Notes under the pieces: generated by a model
The model's input: the letters and a program-made list of their open reading frames with translations, nothing else
Told to the model about the DNA's origin: nothing
Databases searched by the model: none
Made by a program: the position numbers and the translations under genes
Source: Microtetraspora sp. NBRC 13810
Lineage (GTDB): Bacteria; Actinomycetota; Actinomycetes; Streptosporangiales; Streptosporangiaceae
Assembly (NCBI RefSeq): GCF_030268685.1
Contig: NZ_BSRQ01000025.1
Location: 62,001-126,000 of the forward strand
DNA length: 64,000 nt
Reading direction: 5' to 3'
In this document: piece by piece, positions 24,810-33,828 of the stretch
How positions within the stretch are numbered: the first letter of the stretch is position 1
Layout of the letters: each line of letters begins with the position of its first letter

Positions 24810-24852
24810 CTTCCCGTCCGAGTACATCGACAGAAATTCGAGGTGACCCGGC

Positions 24853-25176
24853 GTGGCTCTTCCTCCCCTGACCCCCGAGCAGCGCGCCGCAGCCCTGGAA
24901 AAGGCTGCCAAGGCCCGTCGTGAGCGTGCCGAGGTCAAGAACCGGCTCAAGCACGGCGCGGTTTCTCTGGCTGAGGTGCTGAAGGATGGTCAGACCGACG
25001 ACGTCATCGGCAAGATGAAGGTGTCGGCGCTGTTGGAGTCGCTCCCTGGCGTGGGCAAGGTCCGTGCCAAGCAGCTGATGGAGCGGCTCGGTATCGCCGA
25101 GTCCCGCCGCGTGCGGGGTCTTGGCGCCAACCAGCGAGCTTCGCTGGAGCGCGAGTTCGGCGGTGCCGAGAGCTGA
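24853..25176 (+). CDS. mihF: Actinobacterial integration host factor (mIHF/sIHF)
   Basis: This is a small basic nucleoid protein unrelated in fold to proteobacterial IHF; it binds and bends DNA and affects supercoiling and development in Streptomyces. The 107-residue product has a long N-terminal helix ([29 protein letters not shown]) and the helix-two-turn-helix core [56 protein letters not shown] precedes the GTG by 6 nt. Its place between pyrF and gmk is the standard actinomycete order. Confidence 0.97.
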   Translation: MALPPLTPEQRAAALEKAAKARRERAEVKNRLKHGAVSLAEVLKDGQTDDVIGKMKVSALLESLPGVGKVRAKQLMERLGIAESRRVRGLGANQRASLEREFGGAES

Positions 25177-25214
25177 TCTCGGCATCGTCAGGCGGATTCA
25201 TCGGGGGGTATGGA

Positions 25215-25910
25215 GTGACCGCTACATCCTGGCCCGGCAAGGCTCGGGCCCGAGAGGCGGCCGAGCCCGGCAGGCCGGGTACGCGTGACGGTGGCTCCAT
25301 GCCTTCTTCAGAAACGCCGTCCGCGGATATCTCGGCGGGATCCGACATCCCGCCGGAGAGATCCGGGCGACGCCTGACGGTCCTTTCCGGTCCGTCCGGC
25401 GTCGGCAAGTCCACGGTCGTCGCCGAGCTCCGGCGGGCACATCCGCAGGTGTGGCTGTCGGTCTCGGTGACCACCAGGCGCCCGCGTCCCGGCGAGACGC
25501 ACGGCGTCGAGTACTTCTTCGCCGACGACGCGGAGTTCGACCGCCTCATCGCGGCGGGCGAGCTGCTGGAGTGGGCGGAGTTCGCCGGCAACCGGTACGG
25601 CACGCCGCGCGGCCCCGTGGTCGAGCGTCTGGCGGCGGGCGTCCCCACGCTGCTGGAGATCGACCTTCAGGGCGCCAGGCAGGTGCGCGAGACCATGCCG
25701 GACGCGCTGCTCGTCTTCCTCGCGCCTCCCACCTGGGAGGAGCTGGAGAGCCGGCTGCGCGGCCGGGGCACCGAGCCGGAGGACGTGATCGCCCGCAGGC
25801 TGGAGGCCGGCCTGGTCGAGATGGCCGCGGAGAAAGAGTTCGATCTCACTCTCGTCAACACGTCTGTCCAGGAAGTATGCCGGCGGCTGATAGCCTTGCT
25901 GAGCGCATAG
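25215..25910 (+). CDS. gmk: Guanylate kinase
   Basis: Gmk phosphorylates GMP to GDP. The protein has the P-loop [65 protein letters not shown] and the lid [17 protein letters not shown]. The GTG at 25215 gives 231 residues with a 50-residue disordered N-terminus; an ATG at 25299 would remove part of it and better match typical lengths. Both are in frame and cannot be separated here. Confidence 0.95.
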   Translation: MTATSWPGKARAREAAEPGRPGTRDGGSMPSSETPSADISAGSDIPPERSGRRLTVLSGPSGVGKSTVVAELRRAHPQVWLSVSVTTRRPRPGETHGVEYFFADDAEFDRLIAAGELLEWAEFAGNRYGTPRGPVVERLAAGVPTLLEIDLQGARQVRETMPDALLVFLAPPTWEELESRLRGRGTEPEDVIARRLEAGLVEMAAEKEFDLTLVNTSVQEVCRRLIALLSA

Positions 25911-25933
25911 TCGATTCGACGAGAGGTCACAAC

Positions 25934-26197
25934 GTGGCAGCCACTGCCCCTGTTGCCGAAGGCATCACCAATCCGCCGATCGACCAGCTCCTCGAAGTGG
26001 TCGACAGCAAATACAGTCTTGTGATCATGGGCGCCAAGCGGGCGCGCCAGATCAACGCCTACTACTCGCAGCTCGGCGAGGGTCTGCTGGAGTACGTCGG
26101 TCCCCTGGTGGAGACCCACGCCCAGGAGAAGCCGCTGTCCATCGCGCTGCGCGAGGTCAGCGAGGGCCTCCTCACCTCCGAGCCCATCGAAGGCTAG
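25934..26197 (+). CDS. rpoZ: RNA polymerase omega subunit
   Basis: RpoZ stabilises the RNA polymerase core. The 87-residue product has [32 protein letters not shown] and a C-terminal [16 protein letters not shown], matching actinobacterial omega. GAGAGG lies about 7 nt before the GTG. It is followed only 4 nt later by coaBC. Confidence 0.96.
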   Translation: MAATAPVAEGITNPPIDQLLEVVDSKYSLVIMGAKRARQINAYYSQLGEGLLEYVGPLVETHAQEKPLSIALREVSEGLLTSEPIEG

Positions 26198-26201
26198 TCC
26201 G

Positions 26202-27398
26202 CTGCCCCGCAACGTCGTTCTCGGGGTCTGCGGGGGCATCGCCGCCTACAAGGCCTGCGAGCTGCTCCGCCTGTTCACCGAATCGGGGCACGACGTCAGG
26301 GTGGTGCCGACCCGCGAGGCCCTGCGCTTCGTCGGGGAGCCGACCTGGGCCGCGCTGTCGGGCAACCCCGTCACCGCCGAGGTGTGGGAGAGCGTCCACG
26401 AGGTGCCGCACGTGCGGATCGGCCAGCGGGCCGACCTCGTCGTGGTGGCGCCCGCGACCGCCGACGTGCTCGCCAAGGCCGCCCACGGCATCGCCGGCGA
26501 CCTGCTGACCAACACGCTGCTCACCGCGCGGTGCCCGGTCGTGTTCGCCCCCGCGATGCACACCGAGATGTGGGAGCACCCGGCGACCAGGGCCAACGTG
26601 GCGACGCTGCGCGAGCGCGGGGCGCTGGTCATCGACCCTGCCGTCGGCCGGCTGACCGGCGCCGACTCCGGCCGGGGCCGGCTGCCCGACCCGCCGGAGA
26701 TCTTCGAGTTCTGCCGCCGGGTGCTGGCGGGCCGCCCGTCCGACCTGGCCGGGCGGCACGTGCTCGTCTCCGCGGGCGGCACCCGCGAGGCCATCGACCC
26801 GGTGCGCTTCATCGGCAACCGCTCCTCGGGCCTGCAGGGCTACGCCCTGGCCCGCACGGCGCTCGCCCGCGGCGCGCAGGTCACCCTGATCGCCGCCAAC
26901 GTGGCGCTGCCCGACCCGGCGGGCGCCAAGGTCGTCCGGGTGGAGTCGGCGCGGCAGCTCAGGGAGGCCGTCGTCGAGGCGGCCGGCCAGGCCGACGCGG
27001 TGGTGATGGCCGCCGCGGTGGCCGACTTCCGTCCCGCGTCCCGCAGCGACTCCAAGATCAAGAAGTCCGGTGCCGAGCCCGACCCCATCCACCTGGTGCA
27101 GAATCCCGACATCCTCGCCGAGCTGGGCGAGCGCCGCCGGGAGGAGGGCGCGGGACCGGTGATCGTCGGCTTCGCCGCGGAGACCGACGACGTGCTGGAG
27201 AACGGCCGCGCCAAGCTGGAGCGCAAGGGCTGCGACCTGCTCGTGGTCAACCAGGTCGGCGACGGCCTCGCCTTCGGCACCCCGGACAACGCCGCCGTCG
27301 TGCTCGTCGCGGGAGGTGACCCGGTCGAGATCGCCAGAGGTCCCAAGGAGGACCTCGCCGACGTCGTCTGGGACCTGGTCGCGGCCCGCCTGCCGTAG
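26202..27398 (+). CDS. coaBC: Bifunctional phosphopantothenoylcysteine decarboxylase / phosphopantothenate-cysteine ligase
   Basis: CoaBC makes 4'-phosphopantetheine for coenzyme A. The flavoprotein CoaC half begins NVVLGVCGGIAAYKACELL and has LVVVAPATADVLAKAAHGIAGDLL and APAMHTEMWEHP. The CoaB half has VLVSAGGTREAIDPVRFIGNRSSG, MAAAVADFRP, KIKKSG and the NPDI motif. No ATG, GTG or TTG is available before residue 34, and starting there would delete the flavin-binding first strand. The only sensible start is CTG at 26202, with GAAGG 8 nt upstream and the rpoZ stop just before. The 398-residue length then matches the family. Confidence 0.93.
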   Translation: MPRNVVLGVCGGIAAYKACELLRLFTESGHDVRVVPTREALRFVGEPTWAALSGNPVTAEVWESVHEVPHVRIGQRADLVVVAPATADVLAKAAHGIAGDLLTNTLLTARCPVVFAPAMHTEMWEHPATRANVATLRERGALVIDPAVGRLTGADSGRGRLPDPPEIFEFCRRVLAGRPSDLAGRHVLVSAGGTREAIDPVRFIGNRSSGLQGYALARTALARGAQVTLIAANVALPDPAGAKVVRVESARQLREAVVEAAGQADAVVMAAAVADFRPASRSDSKIKKSGAEPDPIHLVQNPDILAELGERRREEGAGPVIVGFAAETDDVLENGRAKLERKGCDLLVVNQVGDGLAFGTPDNAAVVLVAGGDPVEIARGPKEDLADVVWDLVAARLP

Positions 27399-27762
27399 GG
27401 CCTTGCCCGGACGGCCCGGATTCTGGTAGCCGGCGTTCTGTCGGCCGGCGCGGGTTCGGCGGTCTCCGCTCGAGCCCGGGTCGAGCGGGGCTCGACTCCT
27501 TCTCGCGGCGCACTCGTGCCCGGTTCGCCTTCCGGCCCGGCCCGCCGGGCGGCGCGGACGCGTCGTCGCAGGTCGGTGGGCTGATGGCGGGCCGTCGCGG
27601 CGCCGCCGTACGCGGGCGGGGCGGTCCTGGGCGCGCCACACCGTTTCGGGACGATTTCGCGGCGCGACCTCGGGTGGGGTTAGACTTCGGCGCAGCGCTC
27701 TTGGTGTGCTCGCACGCCTGAGCACCCAGCCGTCAGCAGCCGCTGCATGAGGAGCCACTGAG
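27399..27762. other. Intergenic leader region of metK
   Basis: 364 nt without a supported gene. The first 220 nt are GC-rich with no recognised element. A TAGACT (27681-27686) may be the metK -10. The leader then holds a 6-bp stem (GTGCTC / GAGCAC, about 27698-27723). I could not match any SAM riboswitch class. Confidence 0.4.
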
Positions 27763-28956
27763 TTGTCCCGTCGCCTGTTCACCTCCGAGTCGGTCACCGA
27801 AGGCCACCCGGACAAGATCGCCGACCAGATCAGTGACGCGATTCTCGACACCATGCTCAAGGACGACCCCAAGAGCCGGGTCGCCGTCGAGACGTTGATC
27901 ACCACCGGCCAGGTTCACGTCGCGGGAGAGGTGACGACGGAGACCTACGTCGATATCCCCGGCGTCATCCGCGAGAAGATCCTCGAAATCGGCTACGACG
28001 CCTCGCACAAGGGGTTCGACGGAGCCTCCTGCGGTGTGTCGGTGTCCATCGGCGCCCAGTCGCCGGACATCGCCCAGGGCGTCGACGACGCCTATGAGAA
28101 CCGCGAGGGCGAGGGCGCCGACGAGTTCGACCGCCAGGGCGCCGGCGACCAGGGCCTCATGTTCGGCTACGCCTGCCGGGAGACGCCCGAGCTGATGCCG
28201 TTGCCGATCATGCTGGCGCACCGCCTGGCCCGCCGCCTGTCCGAGGTCCGCAAGAGCGGCACCGTGCCCTACCTGCGGCCGGACGGCAAGACCCAGGTCA
28301 CCATCGAGTACGACGGTGACACCCCGGTGCGGCTGGACACGGTGGTCGTCTCGACGCAGCACGCGGCCGAGATCGACCTCAAGGAGATGCTCGCGCCGGA
28401 CATCAAGGAGCACGTGGTCGACCCGGTGCTCGCCGGCCTGGAGATCGGCAGCGAGGGCTACCGCCTCCTGGTGAACCCGACCGGCCGCTTCGAGATCGGC
28501 GGCCCGATGGGCGACGCCGGCCTCACCGGCCGCAAGATCATCATCGACACCTACGGCGGCATGGCCCGCCACGGCGGCGGCGCCTTCTCCGGCAAGGACC
28601 CGTCCAAGGTCGACCGCTCCGCCGCCTACGCGATGCGCTGGGTCGCCAAGAACGTCGTGGCCGCCGGCCTCGCCGACCGCTGCGAGGTCCAGGTCGCCTA
28701 CGCGATCGGCAAGGCCCAGCCGGTCGGCCTGTTCGTGGAGTGCTTCGGCACCGAGAAGCTGGCCGTGGAGAAGATCCAGGCGTCCGTGCTGGAGGTCTTC
28801 GACCTGCGTCCGGCCGCGATCATCCGCGACCTCGACCTGCTGCGCCCGATCTACTCGCAGACCGCCGCCTACGGGCACTTCGGCCGCGAGGAGCCCAACT
28901 TCTCCTGGGAGCGCGTCGACCGGGCCGAGGCGCTGCGCGCCGCCGCCGGCGTCTGA
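27763..28956 (+). CDS. metK: S-adenosylmethionine synthetase
   Basis: MetK makes SAM from methionine and ATP. The 397-residue product carries [87 protein letters not shown] and [14 protein letters not shown]. It starts at a TTG with AGGAG 8 nt upstream. Length and motifs are normal. Confidence 0.98.
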   Translation: MSRRLFTSESVTEGHPDKIADQISDAILDTMLKDDPKSRVAVETLITTGQVHVAGEVTTETYVDIPGVIREKILEIGYDASHKGFDGASCGVSVSIGAQSPDIAQGVDDAYENREGEGADEFDRQGAGDQGLMFGYACRETPELMPLPIMLAHRLARRLSEVRKSGTVPYLRPDGKTQVTIEYDGDTPVRLDTVVVSTQHAAEIDLKEMLAPDIKEHVVDPVLAGLEIGSEGYRLLVNPTGRFEIGGPMGDAGLTGRKIIIDTYGGMARHGGGAFSGKDPSKVDRSAAYAMRWVAKNVVAAGLADRCEVQVAYAIGKAQPVGLFVECFGTEKLAVEKIQASVLEVFDLRPAAIIRDLDLLRPIYSQTAAYGHFGREEPNFSWERVDRAEALRAAAGV

Positions 28957-28969
28957 CGTCACCCCCGCA

Positions 28970-29010
28970 CACGGCCCGCCCTCCCGCTGATTTGGGAGAA
29001 GCGGGCCGTG
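28970..29010 (+). terminator. metK transcription terminator candidate
   Basis: CACGGCCCGC (28970-28979) pairs perfectly with GCGGGCCGTG (29001-29010), with an inner CTCCC / GGGAG stem. It begins 14 nt after the metK stop. There is no T-tract, as usual in this GC range. Confidence 0.6.
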
Positions 29011-29073
29011 CGTGTGTCCGAGCCATGCGCGTTCCGGCGGGAACCGAGCGTGTCTGGACATCCGGGGCCTGGT

Positions 29074-29106
29074 CCCCCGAAGATTGTGGTTTGCCAATCT
29101 TGGGGG
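29074..29106 (+). promoter_or_regulatory. Hairpin immediately upstream of the first LuxR regulator
   Basis: CCCCC-G-AAGATTG (29074-29086) pairs with CAATCTTGGGGG (29095-29106), 12 bp with one bulged G and an 8-nt loop. The right arm is the GGGGG upstream of the gene's start region, so it may limit ribosome access. Confidence 0.5.
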
Positions 29107-29122
29107 AGTGGGTGACTCGCGC

Positions 29123-31432
29123 ATGGTGTCGAGAGGGCAGAAGGATCTGCCCCCCGATCTGACCACCTTCGTCGGGCGGCGCAGGGAGATCGCCGACGTC
29201 CGCAGGACGCTCCAGCGTTCCCGTCTCGTGACGGTGACCGGGATCCCCGGGGTGGGCAAGACGCGAGTCGCGCTCAAGGCGGCGGAGAGCATGCGCCGGG
29301 CGTTCACCGACGGCGTCCTCTTCGTCGAGCTGTCCAGCCTGTCCGACCCCGACCGGCTGGCCCAGGTGCTCGCCCGCGCGCTTGAGCTCCCCGACCAGGT
29401 GGCCGAGCCCGGCGGCGAGGGCCTGGCGGAATACCTCGCGGACAAGCAACTCCTGCTCGTGCTCGACACCTGCGAGCACCTGGTGGAGGCGTGCTCCCGG
29501 CTGGTGCGCACCCTCCTCGCCGCCGCGCCCGGCCTGCGCGTGCTGGCCACCAGCCGGCAGCCCCTCGGCGCGCCGGGCGAGCACAGCCTCGTCATCCGCC
29601 CGATGGCGGTGCCGGCCGCCGCCGAGACCGGCTCGGTCGCCGCGCTCGCCCAGTGCGAGTCGGTCGCCCTGCTCCTCGACCGGGTCACCGCCGTGGACCC
29701 GCACTTCGTGCTGGCGGAGGAGAACGCGCCCGCCGTCGCCGAGCTGTGCCGCCGCCTGGACGGCATCCCGCTCGCCCTCGAACTCGCCGCGGTGCGGGCC
29801 GGGACGCTGCCGGTCGAGCGCATCCTCCAGCTCATGGACGAGCTGTTCTGGCTCGGCGACGAGGTCGACGACACTCCCGACTCCCGGCATCGCACCATGC
29901 AGGCCGCCATCGCGTGGAGCTACGAGCTGTGCACGGAGGAGGAGCGCCTGCTGTGGACCAGGCTGTCGATCTTCCCCGGCAGGTTCGACCTGGGCGCCGC
30001 CGAGGCCGTCTGCGCCGACGACGAGCTGCCCGCCGGACGGGTCTACCCGGCGATCGACGGCCTGGTCGGCAAGTCTATCCTGGTCTGCCTCAAGCAGCCG
30101 GGCCGGACGATCTACCGGATGCTCGACAGCATCAGGGAGTTCGGCGCGGCCAGGATGCCGGGCGTCGAGGCTCGCAGGGTGCTGCGCGCCCGGCACCGGG
30201 ACCACTACGCCGCGCTCGCCGAGGAGTCCGCGGTGGTGCCGCCCGGCGGCGACCAGGCCGAGCAGTGGACCCGGGTGCGCGGCGACTGGCCCAACATCCG
30301 GGCCGCCCTGGAGTTCTGCGCCGCCGACCCCGCCGAGGCCGGCCGGGGCGCCCGGATGGTGCTCACGCTCACCTACCTGTGGATCGCCTGCGGCATGGCC
30401 CGCGAGGGCCGGCACTACATGGAGTGGTTCGTCCGGGTCAGCAGGCCGGATCCGGACGCCCGCGCCGGGCTGCTGCTGTTGCTGGCCTACGTGCTGATCG
30501 GCCAGGGCGACCTGCGTGCCGCGGGTGAGGTGCTCGACGAGTGCGAGGAGCTCCTCCCGGCGCTGGACGATCCGCTGAGCCGTACCCACCTGGTGAAGCT
30601 CAGGGGGACGCTCGCCTGCGGCGCGGGCGACCTGGCCGGCGCGGAGAGGTACCTCAGCGAGGCCATCGAGCTGCTCGGCGGCGACCGGGTCGACATCACG
30701 CTGCTGTCCGCCCGGGTCGAGCTCGGCATCACCCGGCTGTGGCTGGGCCGGGTCGACGAGGCCGCGCGGGTGCTGGAGGCGTGCAAGCGGGTGTGCGTGG
30801 CGAACGGCCAGTCGTGGGCGCGCTCGTGGGCGGACATGGGGCTCAGCCTGGTCCTGCGGGCCAGGGGGGACCTGCCGGGGGCGCTCGCCCTGGCCAGGGA
30901 GGCGCTCGGCCGCCAGCGCCGCCTGCACGACGTGATCGGCGTCTCGCTGTGCCTGGAGCTCGTCGCCTGGCTGGCGGTCGGCCAGGAGGACCCCATGTGG
31001 GTGGCCCGGCTGCTCAACGCCTCGCACGGCCAGTGGCGGCAGGTGCGCCAGCCGCTGTACGGCTCGCCGAACTTCCTGGCCGAGCACGCCCGGTGCGAGG
31101 AACGGCTGCGCCGCCAGTTGTCCCGCGCCGACTACGAGGACGCCGCGGCCGAGGGCAGCGCGATGTCGATGGAGGAGGCGGTGGACTACGCGCTGGGCGC
31201 GCCCCGGCCCGGCCGTCCCGCCGCGCCCAGGGAGCGGTCCGCGCCGCTCACCCCGCGCGAGGAGGAGGTCGCCGACCTGGTCGCCGCGGGCCTCACCAAC
31301 AAGGAGATCGCCCAGCGTCTCGTGGTGGGCCGCAGGACCGTCGACACCCACGTCGAGCACATCCTCGCCAAGCTCGACTTCTCCGCCCGCAGCCAGATCG
31401 CCGCCTGGGCCATCCGCCACCGCTCCGCCTGA
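29123..31432 (+). CDS. Large LuxR-family ATPase transcriptional regulator
   Basis: This is a cytosolic STAND-type regulator: an NB-ARC-like ATPase, a helical/TPR middle and a C-terminal LuxR helix-turn-helix. The 769-residue product has Walker A GIPGVGKTRVALKAAE (near residue 40), Walker B QLLLVLDTCEHLVEAC, ATSRQPLGAPGEH, LCRRLDGIPLALELAAVR (the GxP motif), then TPR-like helices, and PLTPREEEVADLVAAGLTNKEIAQRLVVGRRTVDTHVEHILAKL at the end. The ligand and targets are unknown. In streptomycetes metK and priA are close; here this gene and its relative at 31721 lie between them. ATG at 29123 is preferred; a GTG at 29108 is in frame. Confidence 0.88.
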   Translation: MVSRGQKDLPPDLTTFVGRRREIADVRRTLQRSRLVTVTGIPGVGKTRVALKAAESMRRAFTDGVLFVELSSLSDPDRLAQVLARALELPDQVAEPGGEGLAEYLADKQLLLVLDTCEHLVEACSRLVRTLLAAAPGLRVLATSRQPLGAPGEHSLVIRPMAVPAAAETGSVAALAQCESVALLLDRVTAVDPHFVLAEENAPAVAELCRRLDGIPLALELAAVRAGTLPVERILQLMDELFWLGDEVDDTPDSRHRTMQAAIAWSYELCTEEERLLWTRLSIFPGRFDLGAAEAVCADDELPAGRVYPAIDGLVGKSILVCLKQPGRTIYRMLDSIREFGAARMPGVEARRVLRARHRDHYAALAEESAVVPPGGDQAEQWTRVRGDWPNIRAALEFCAADPAEAGRGARMVLTLTYLWIACGMAREGRHYMEWFVRVSRPDPDARAGLLLLLAYVLIGQGDLRAAGEVLDECEELLPALDDPLSRTHLVKLRGTLACGAGDLAGAERYLSEAIELLGGDRVDITLLSARVELGITRLWLGRVDEAARVLEACKRVCVANGQSWARSWADMGLSLVLRARGDLPGALALAREALGRQRRLHDVIGVSLCLELVAWLAVGQEDPMWVARLLNASHGQWRQVRQPLYGSPNFLAEHARCEERLRRQLSRADYEDAAAEGSAMSMEEAVDYALGAPRPGRPAAPRERSAPLTPREEEVADLVAAGLTNKEIAQRLVVGRRTVDTHVEHILAKLDFSARSQIAAWAIRHRSA

Positions 31433-31720
31433 GGCCCCACCCCGCCCGGCTATCCGGAGTGCGGGGCGGAAAGGGGAGGACGGGGCCGAAGGCGATAGGA
31501 AGGCCGGAATGGGGAAGGCAGGGGCGGAGGGCGGGACCGGGGCGGGAAAGGGAAGGCGGATCAGGAAGCGGAAGGACGGCACGGAAGGCGGAGGGCGAGG
31601 CGTTTTCGCCTGATTCACCACGTTCGGCGTGTTACCCTCCGCGACGTGTCCGTATGGCGTACGCTCGACCGCGCGCTCCCCGGTTCGCCCGCACCGGGCT
31701 CGGCCGCACGGAGGTGGACC
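31433..31720. other. Intergenic, strongly purine-rich on the + strand
   Basis: From about 31450 to 31600 the + strand is almost all G and A (GGAAGG-like units), then a small AGGCG-TTTT-CGCCT hairpin at 31598-31611. It separates the two LuxR genes. No gene seen. Confidence 0.5.
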
Positions 31721-33592
31721 ATGACGGACCGCAGATCAGGCAACCTCGCCGCCGAGATGACCAGTTTCGTGGGTCGTGCCGACGAGGTGACGCGCGGGGT
31801 GGGACTTCTGGGCGAAGGCCGGTTGCTCACGGTGACCGGCCCGGCCGGTTCGGGCAAGAGCCGCGTCGCCCTCCGCGTCGCCGAGGGCCTCAAGAGACGT
31901 TGCCCCGAGGGCCTGTGGCACGTCGAGCTCTCCGGCCTCCGCCCCGCCCCGCGCCCGCCCCGGGACGGCGCTCCCGGGGACGCCCCGGACGCCCTGGACG
32001 CCCTGGACGCCCCGGACGCCCTGGGCGGCGCGGGGGACGCGCGGGCCGGTGCCGGAGGAACCGGCGGGCCGAGGAGCACGACACCGGACGACGGCCCCCA
32101 CGTCACATCCTTAGACGGTGGCCACCACGTCACATCCTTGGACGGCGGCCACCACGTCACATCCTTGGACGGCGGCCATGACGTCACAGCTTCGGGCGGC
32201 GGCCACCACGTCGCACCCTTGGACGGCGGCCATGACGTCACAGCTTCGGGCGGCGGCCACGGCAGCACACCGCCCTACGGCGGTCAGGGTTTCGCGGCGG
32301 TGGGTGGTGGTCAGGGTTTCGCAGCGCCGGACGGTGGTCAGGGTTGGGCAGCGGCGGATGGCGGTCAGGGTTTCGCGGCGGTGGGCGGTGGTGAGGGGTC
32401 CGCGGCGGCGGGTGGTGGTGAGGGTTTCGAGGCGGGCGGTGGCCGGAAGGGTGAGCGGGCCGGCGGGGTCGTGGGGGTGGACGAGGTCGCCCGGGTGGTG
32501 GCCGGGGCGCTCGGGCTGGGCGGGGAGGCGTGCTCCGCGGACGGGCTGGCGCGGGCGCTCAGCGGGCATCGCGCGCTGATCGTGCTGGACACCTGTGACC
32601 ATCTCGTCAAGGAGGTCGCCGCGCTGGCCGCGGCGCTGCTGGAGGGCGCGCCCCGGCTGCGGCTGCTCGCCACCGGCAGGCGCCCGCTCGGCGTCGCCCG
32701 CGAAGAGGTGCTCCGCCTGGCCCCGCTGCCGCTCACGGACGCGGCCCGCCCCGACCCCGGCAGCCCGTCCATGGCGCTGTTCGCGGACCGGGCGGTCGCC
32801 GTCGATCCCGAGTTCCGGCTCACCCCGGCGTCGGCGTCGGAGGTGGCGCAGATCTGCCGCCATCTGGACGGCCTGCCGCTGGCGATCGAGTTCGCCGCCG
32901 AGCGGATGCGGTCGCTGTCCACCGGCGAACTGCTGCACCGGCTGCGCGAGAGCCGGCCGGGGGAGCGGTTCGACCTGCTCGCCGGGGCCGGCGAGGCCGT
33001 ACTGCCCCGGCACCGCGACCTGCGTTCCGCGGTGGCGTGGAGCCACGAGCTGTGCGACGACGGGCAGCGGGCGATGTGGCGGGCGCTGTCCGGCGTACGC
33101 GGCGCCTTCGACCTGGAGACGGCCAGGGAGGTCTTCGCCGCCGGGGATCCCGGGGCGGGGACGCGTCCCGGGGTGCCGGACGCCCTGCTCGCCGACCTCG
33201 TCGCCCGGTCCGTGGTGGTCGGGGAGCCGGCGCCCGGGGGATGCCGTTACCGGCTGCTGGAGCCGTACCGCTGGTTCGGGCTGGAACTGCGCGGGGACGC
33301 CGGAGACGAGGCCGACCGGTGGATGCCGGTGGAAAGCCCCTCCCCGGGCCGGGCGGCCGGCGGCGGCGCGCGGATCGGGCTGCCGGTGACCGATGCGCTG
33401 AGCGCCCGGGAACTCCAGATCGCCGAACTGATCGCGGAAGGTCTGTCCAATCCGCAGATCGCCGCACATCTGCAGATCGCCAAGCGTACGGTGGACGCAC
33501 ACGTACGCAACATCTTGGCGAAAGGCGGGCTCGCTTCCCGTACGCAGGTCGCCGCTTGGTTCGCCGAGCGCGATCAATGGGTTGACGTATAG
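31721..33592 (+). CDS. LuxR-family ATPase regulator with a 9-residue repeat insertion
   Basis: This is a relative of the upstream regulator. The 623-residue protein starts DRRSGNLAAEMTSFVGRADEV, with Walker A GPAGSGKSRVAL near residue 40. Residues about 73-245 are then an Asp/Gly/His-rich insertion, after which the ATPase resumes with VDEVARVVAGALGLGG, Walker B RALIVLDTCDHLVKEV (near 284), ATGRRPLGVAREE and HLDGLPLAIEFAAERM. The TPR region of the neighbour is missing and a LuxR HTH (DALSARELQIAELIAEGLSNPQIAAHLQIAKRTVDAHVRNILAKGG) closes the protein. ATG 31721 has GGAGG 6 nt upstream. The insertion comes from 27-bp DNA repeats and sits between Walker A and B. Confidence 0.85.
   Translation: MTDRRSGNLAAEMTSFVGRADEVTRGVGLLGEGRLLTVTGPAGSGKSRVALRVAEGLKRRCPEGLWHVELSGLRPAPRPPRDGAPGDAPDALDALDAPDALGGAGDARAGAGGTGGPRSTTPDDGPHVTSLDGGHHVTSLDGGHHVTSLDGGHDVTASGGGHHVAPLDGGHDVTASGGGHGSTPPYGGQGFAAVGGGQGFAAPDGGQGWAAADGGQGFAAVGGGEGSAAAGGGEGFEAGGGRKGERAGGVVGVDEVARVVAGALGLGGEACSADGLARALSGHRALIVLDTCDHLVKEVAALAAALLEGAPRLRLLATGRRPLGVAREEVLRLAPLPLTDAARPDPGSPSMALFADRAVAVDPEFRLTPASASEVAQICRHLDGLPLAIEFAAERMRSLSTGELLHRLRESRPGERFDLLAGAGEAVLPRHRDLRSAVAWSHELCDDGQRAMWRALSGVRGAFDLETAREVFAAGDPGAGTRPGVPDALLADLVARSVVVGEPAPGGCRYRLLEPYRWFGLELRGDAGDEADRWMPVESPSPGRAAGGGARIGLPVTDALSARELQIAELIAEGLSNPQIAAHLQIAKRTVDAHVRNILAKGGLASRTQVAAWFAERDQWVDV
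32099..32440 (+). repeat. 27-bp in-frame minisatellite in the second LuxR gene
   Basis: About 12 to 13 head-to-tail 27-nt units encode a 9-residue repeat of form x-V-T-x-L-D-G-G-H, changing gradually to G-F-A-A-x-x-G-G-Q. The first three units (32099-32179) are nearly identical, and alternating HVTSLDGGH / DVTASGGGH units follow. The pattern implies unequal recombination or slippage. Confidence 0.9.
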
Positions 33593-33828
33593 GTATTTTC
33601 CCGGATGCGGGATGGCCACAGGTGGCAGAACACTACTGGTGGCCAGTGGGTGACGAGATGTGCCGACGTGTTTCCGCAGCGCTCAGGCGCCGACATGGGA
33701 GGGGTCCCCCCGCCGCCTGAGGACACATGGTGGATCGCTCCATCTGGGGCGTGACCCACTGGCCAGGACCCTCCCCGCACCGGGCGTCCGCGAACCCGGC
33801 AGGCCGGCCGATCTGGTAGGACAGGTCC
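33593..33828. other. Intergenic upstream of priA with nested inverted repeats
   Basis: A 16-bp inverted repeat with one mismatch (TGGCCAGTGGGTGACG at 33640-33655; its partner at 33750-33765) encloses a second pair, CTCAGGCG (33682-33689) / CGCCTGAG (33714-33721), around a GGGG/CCCC core. No ORF is convincing. It could be a foldback mobile remnant or an RNA structure. Confidence 0.6.

Noticed and set aside
26301-27398. coaBC starting at GTG 26301
   Set aside because: This would remove the conserved flavin-binding first strand and helix of the CoaC domain.
27399-27762. SAM riboswitch upstream of metK
   Set aside because: None of the conserved SAM-I/II/IV blocks could be found. Only a short unassigned hairpin is present.
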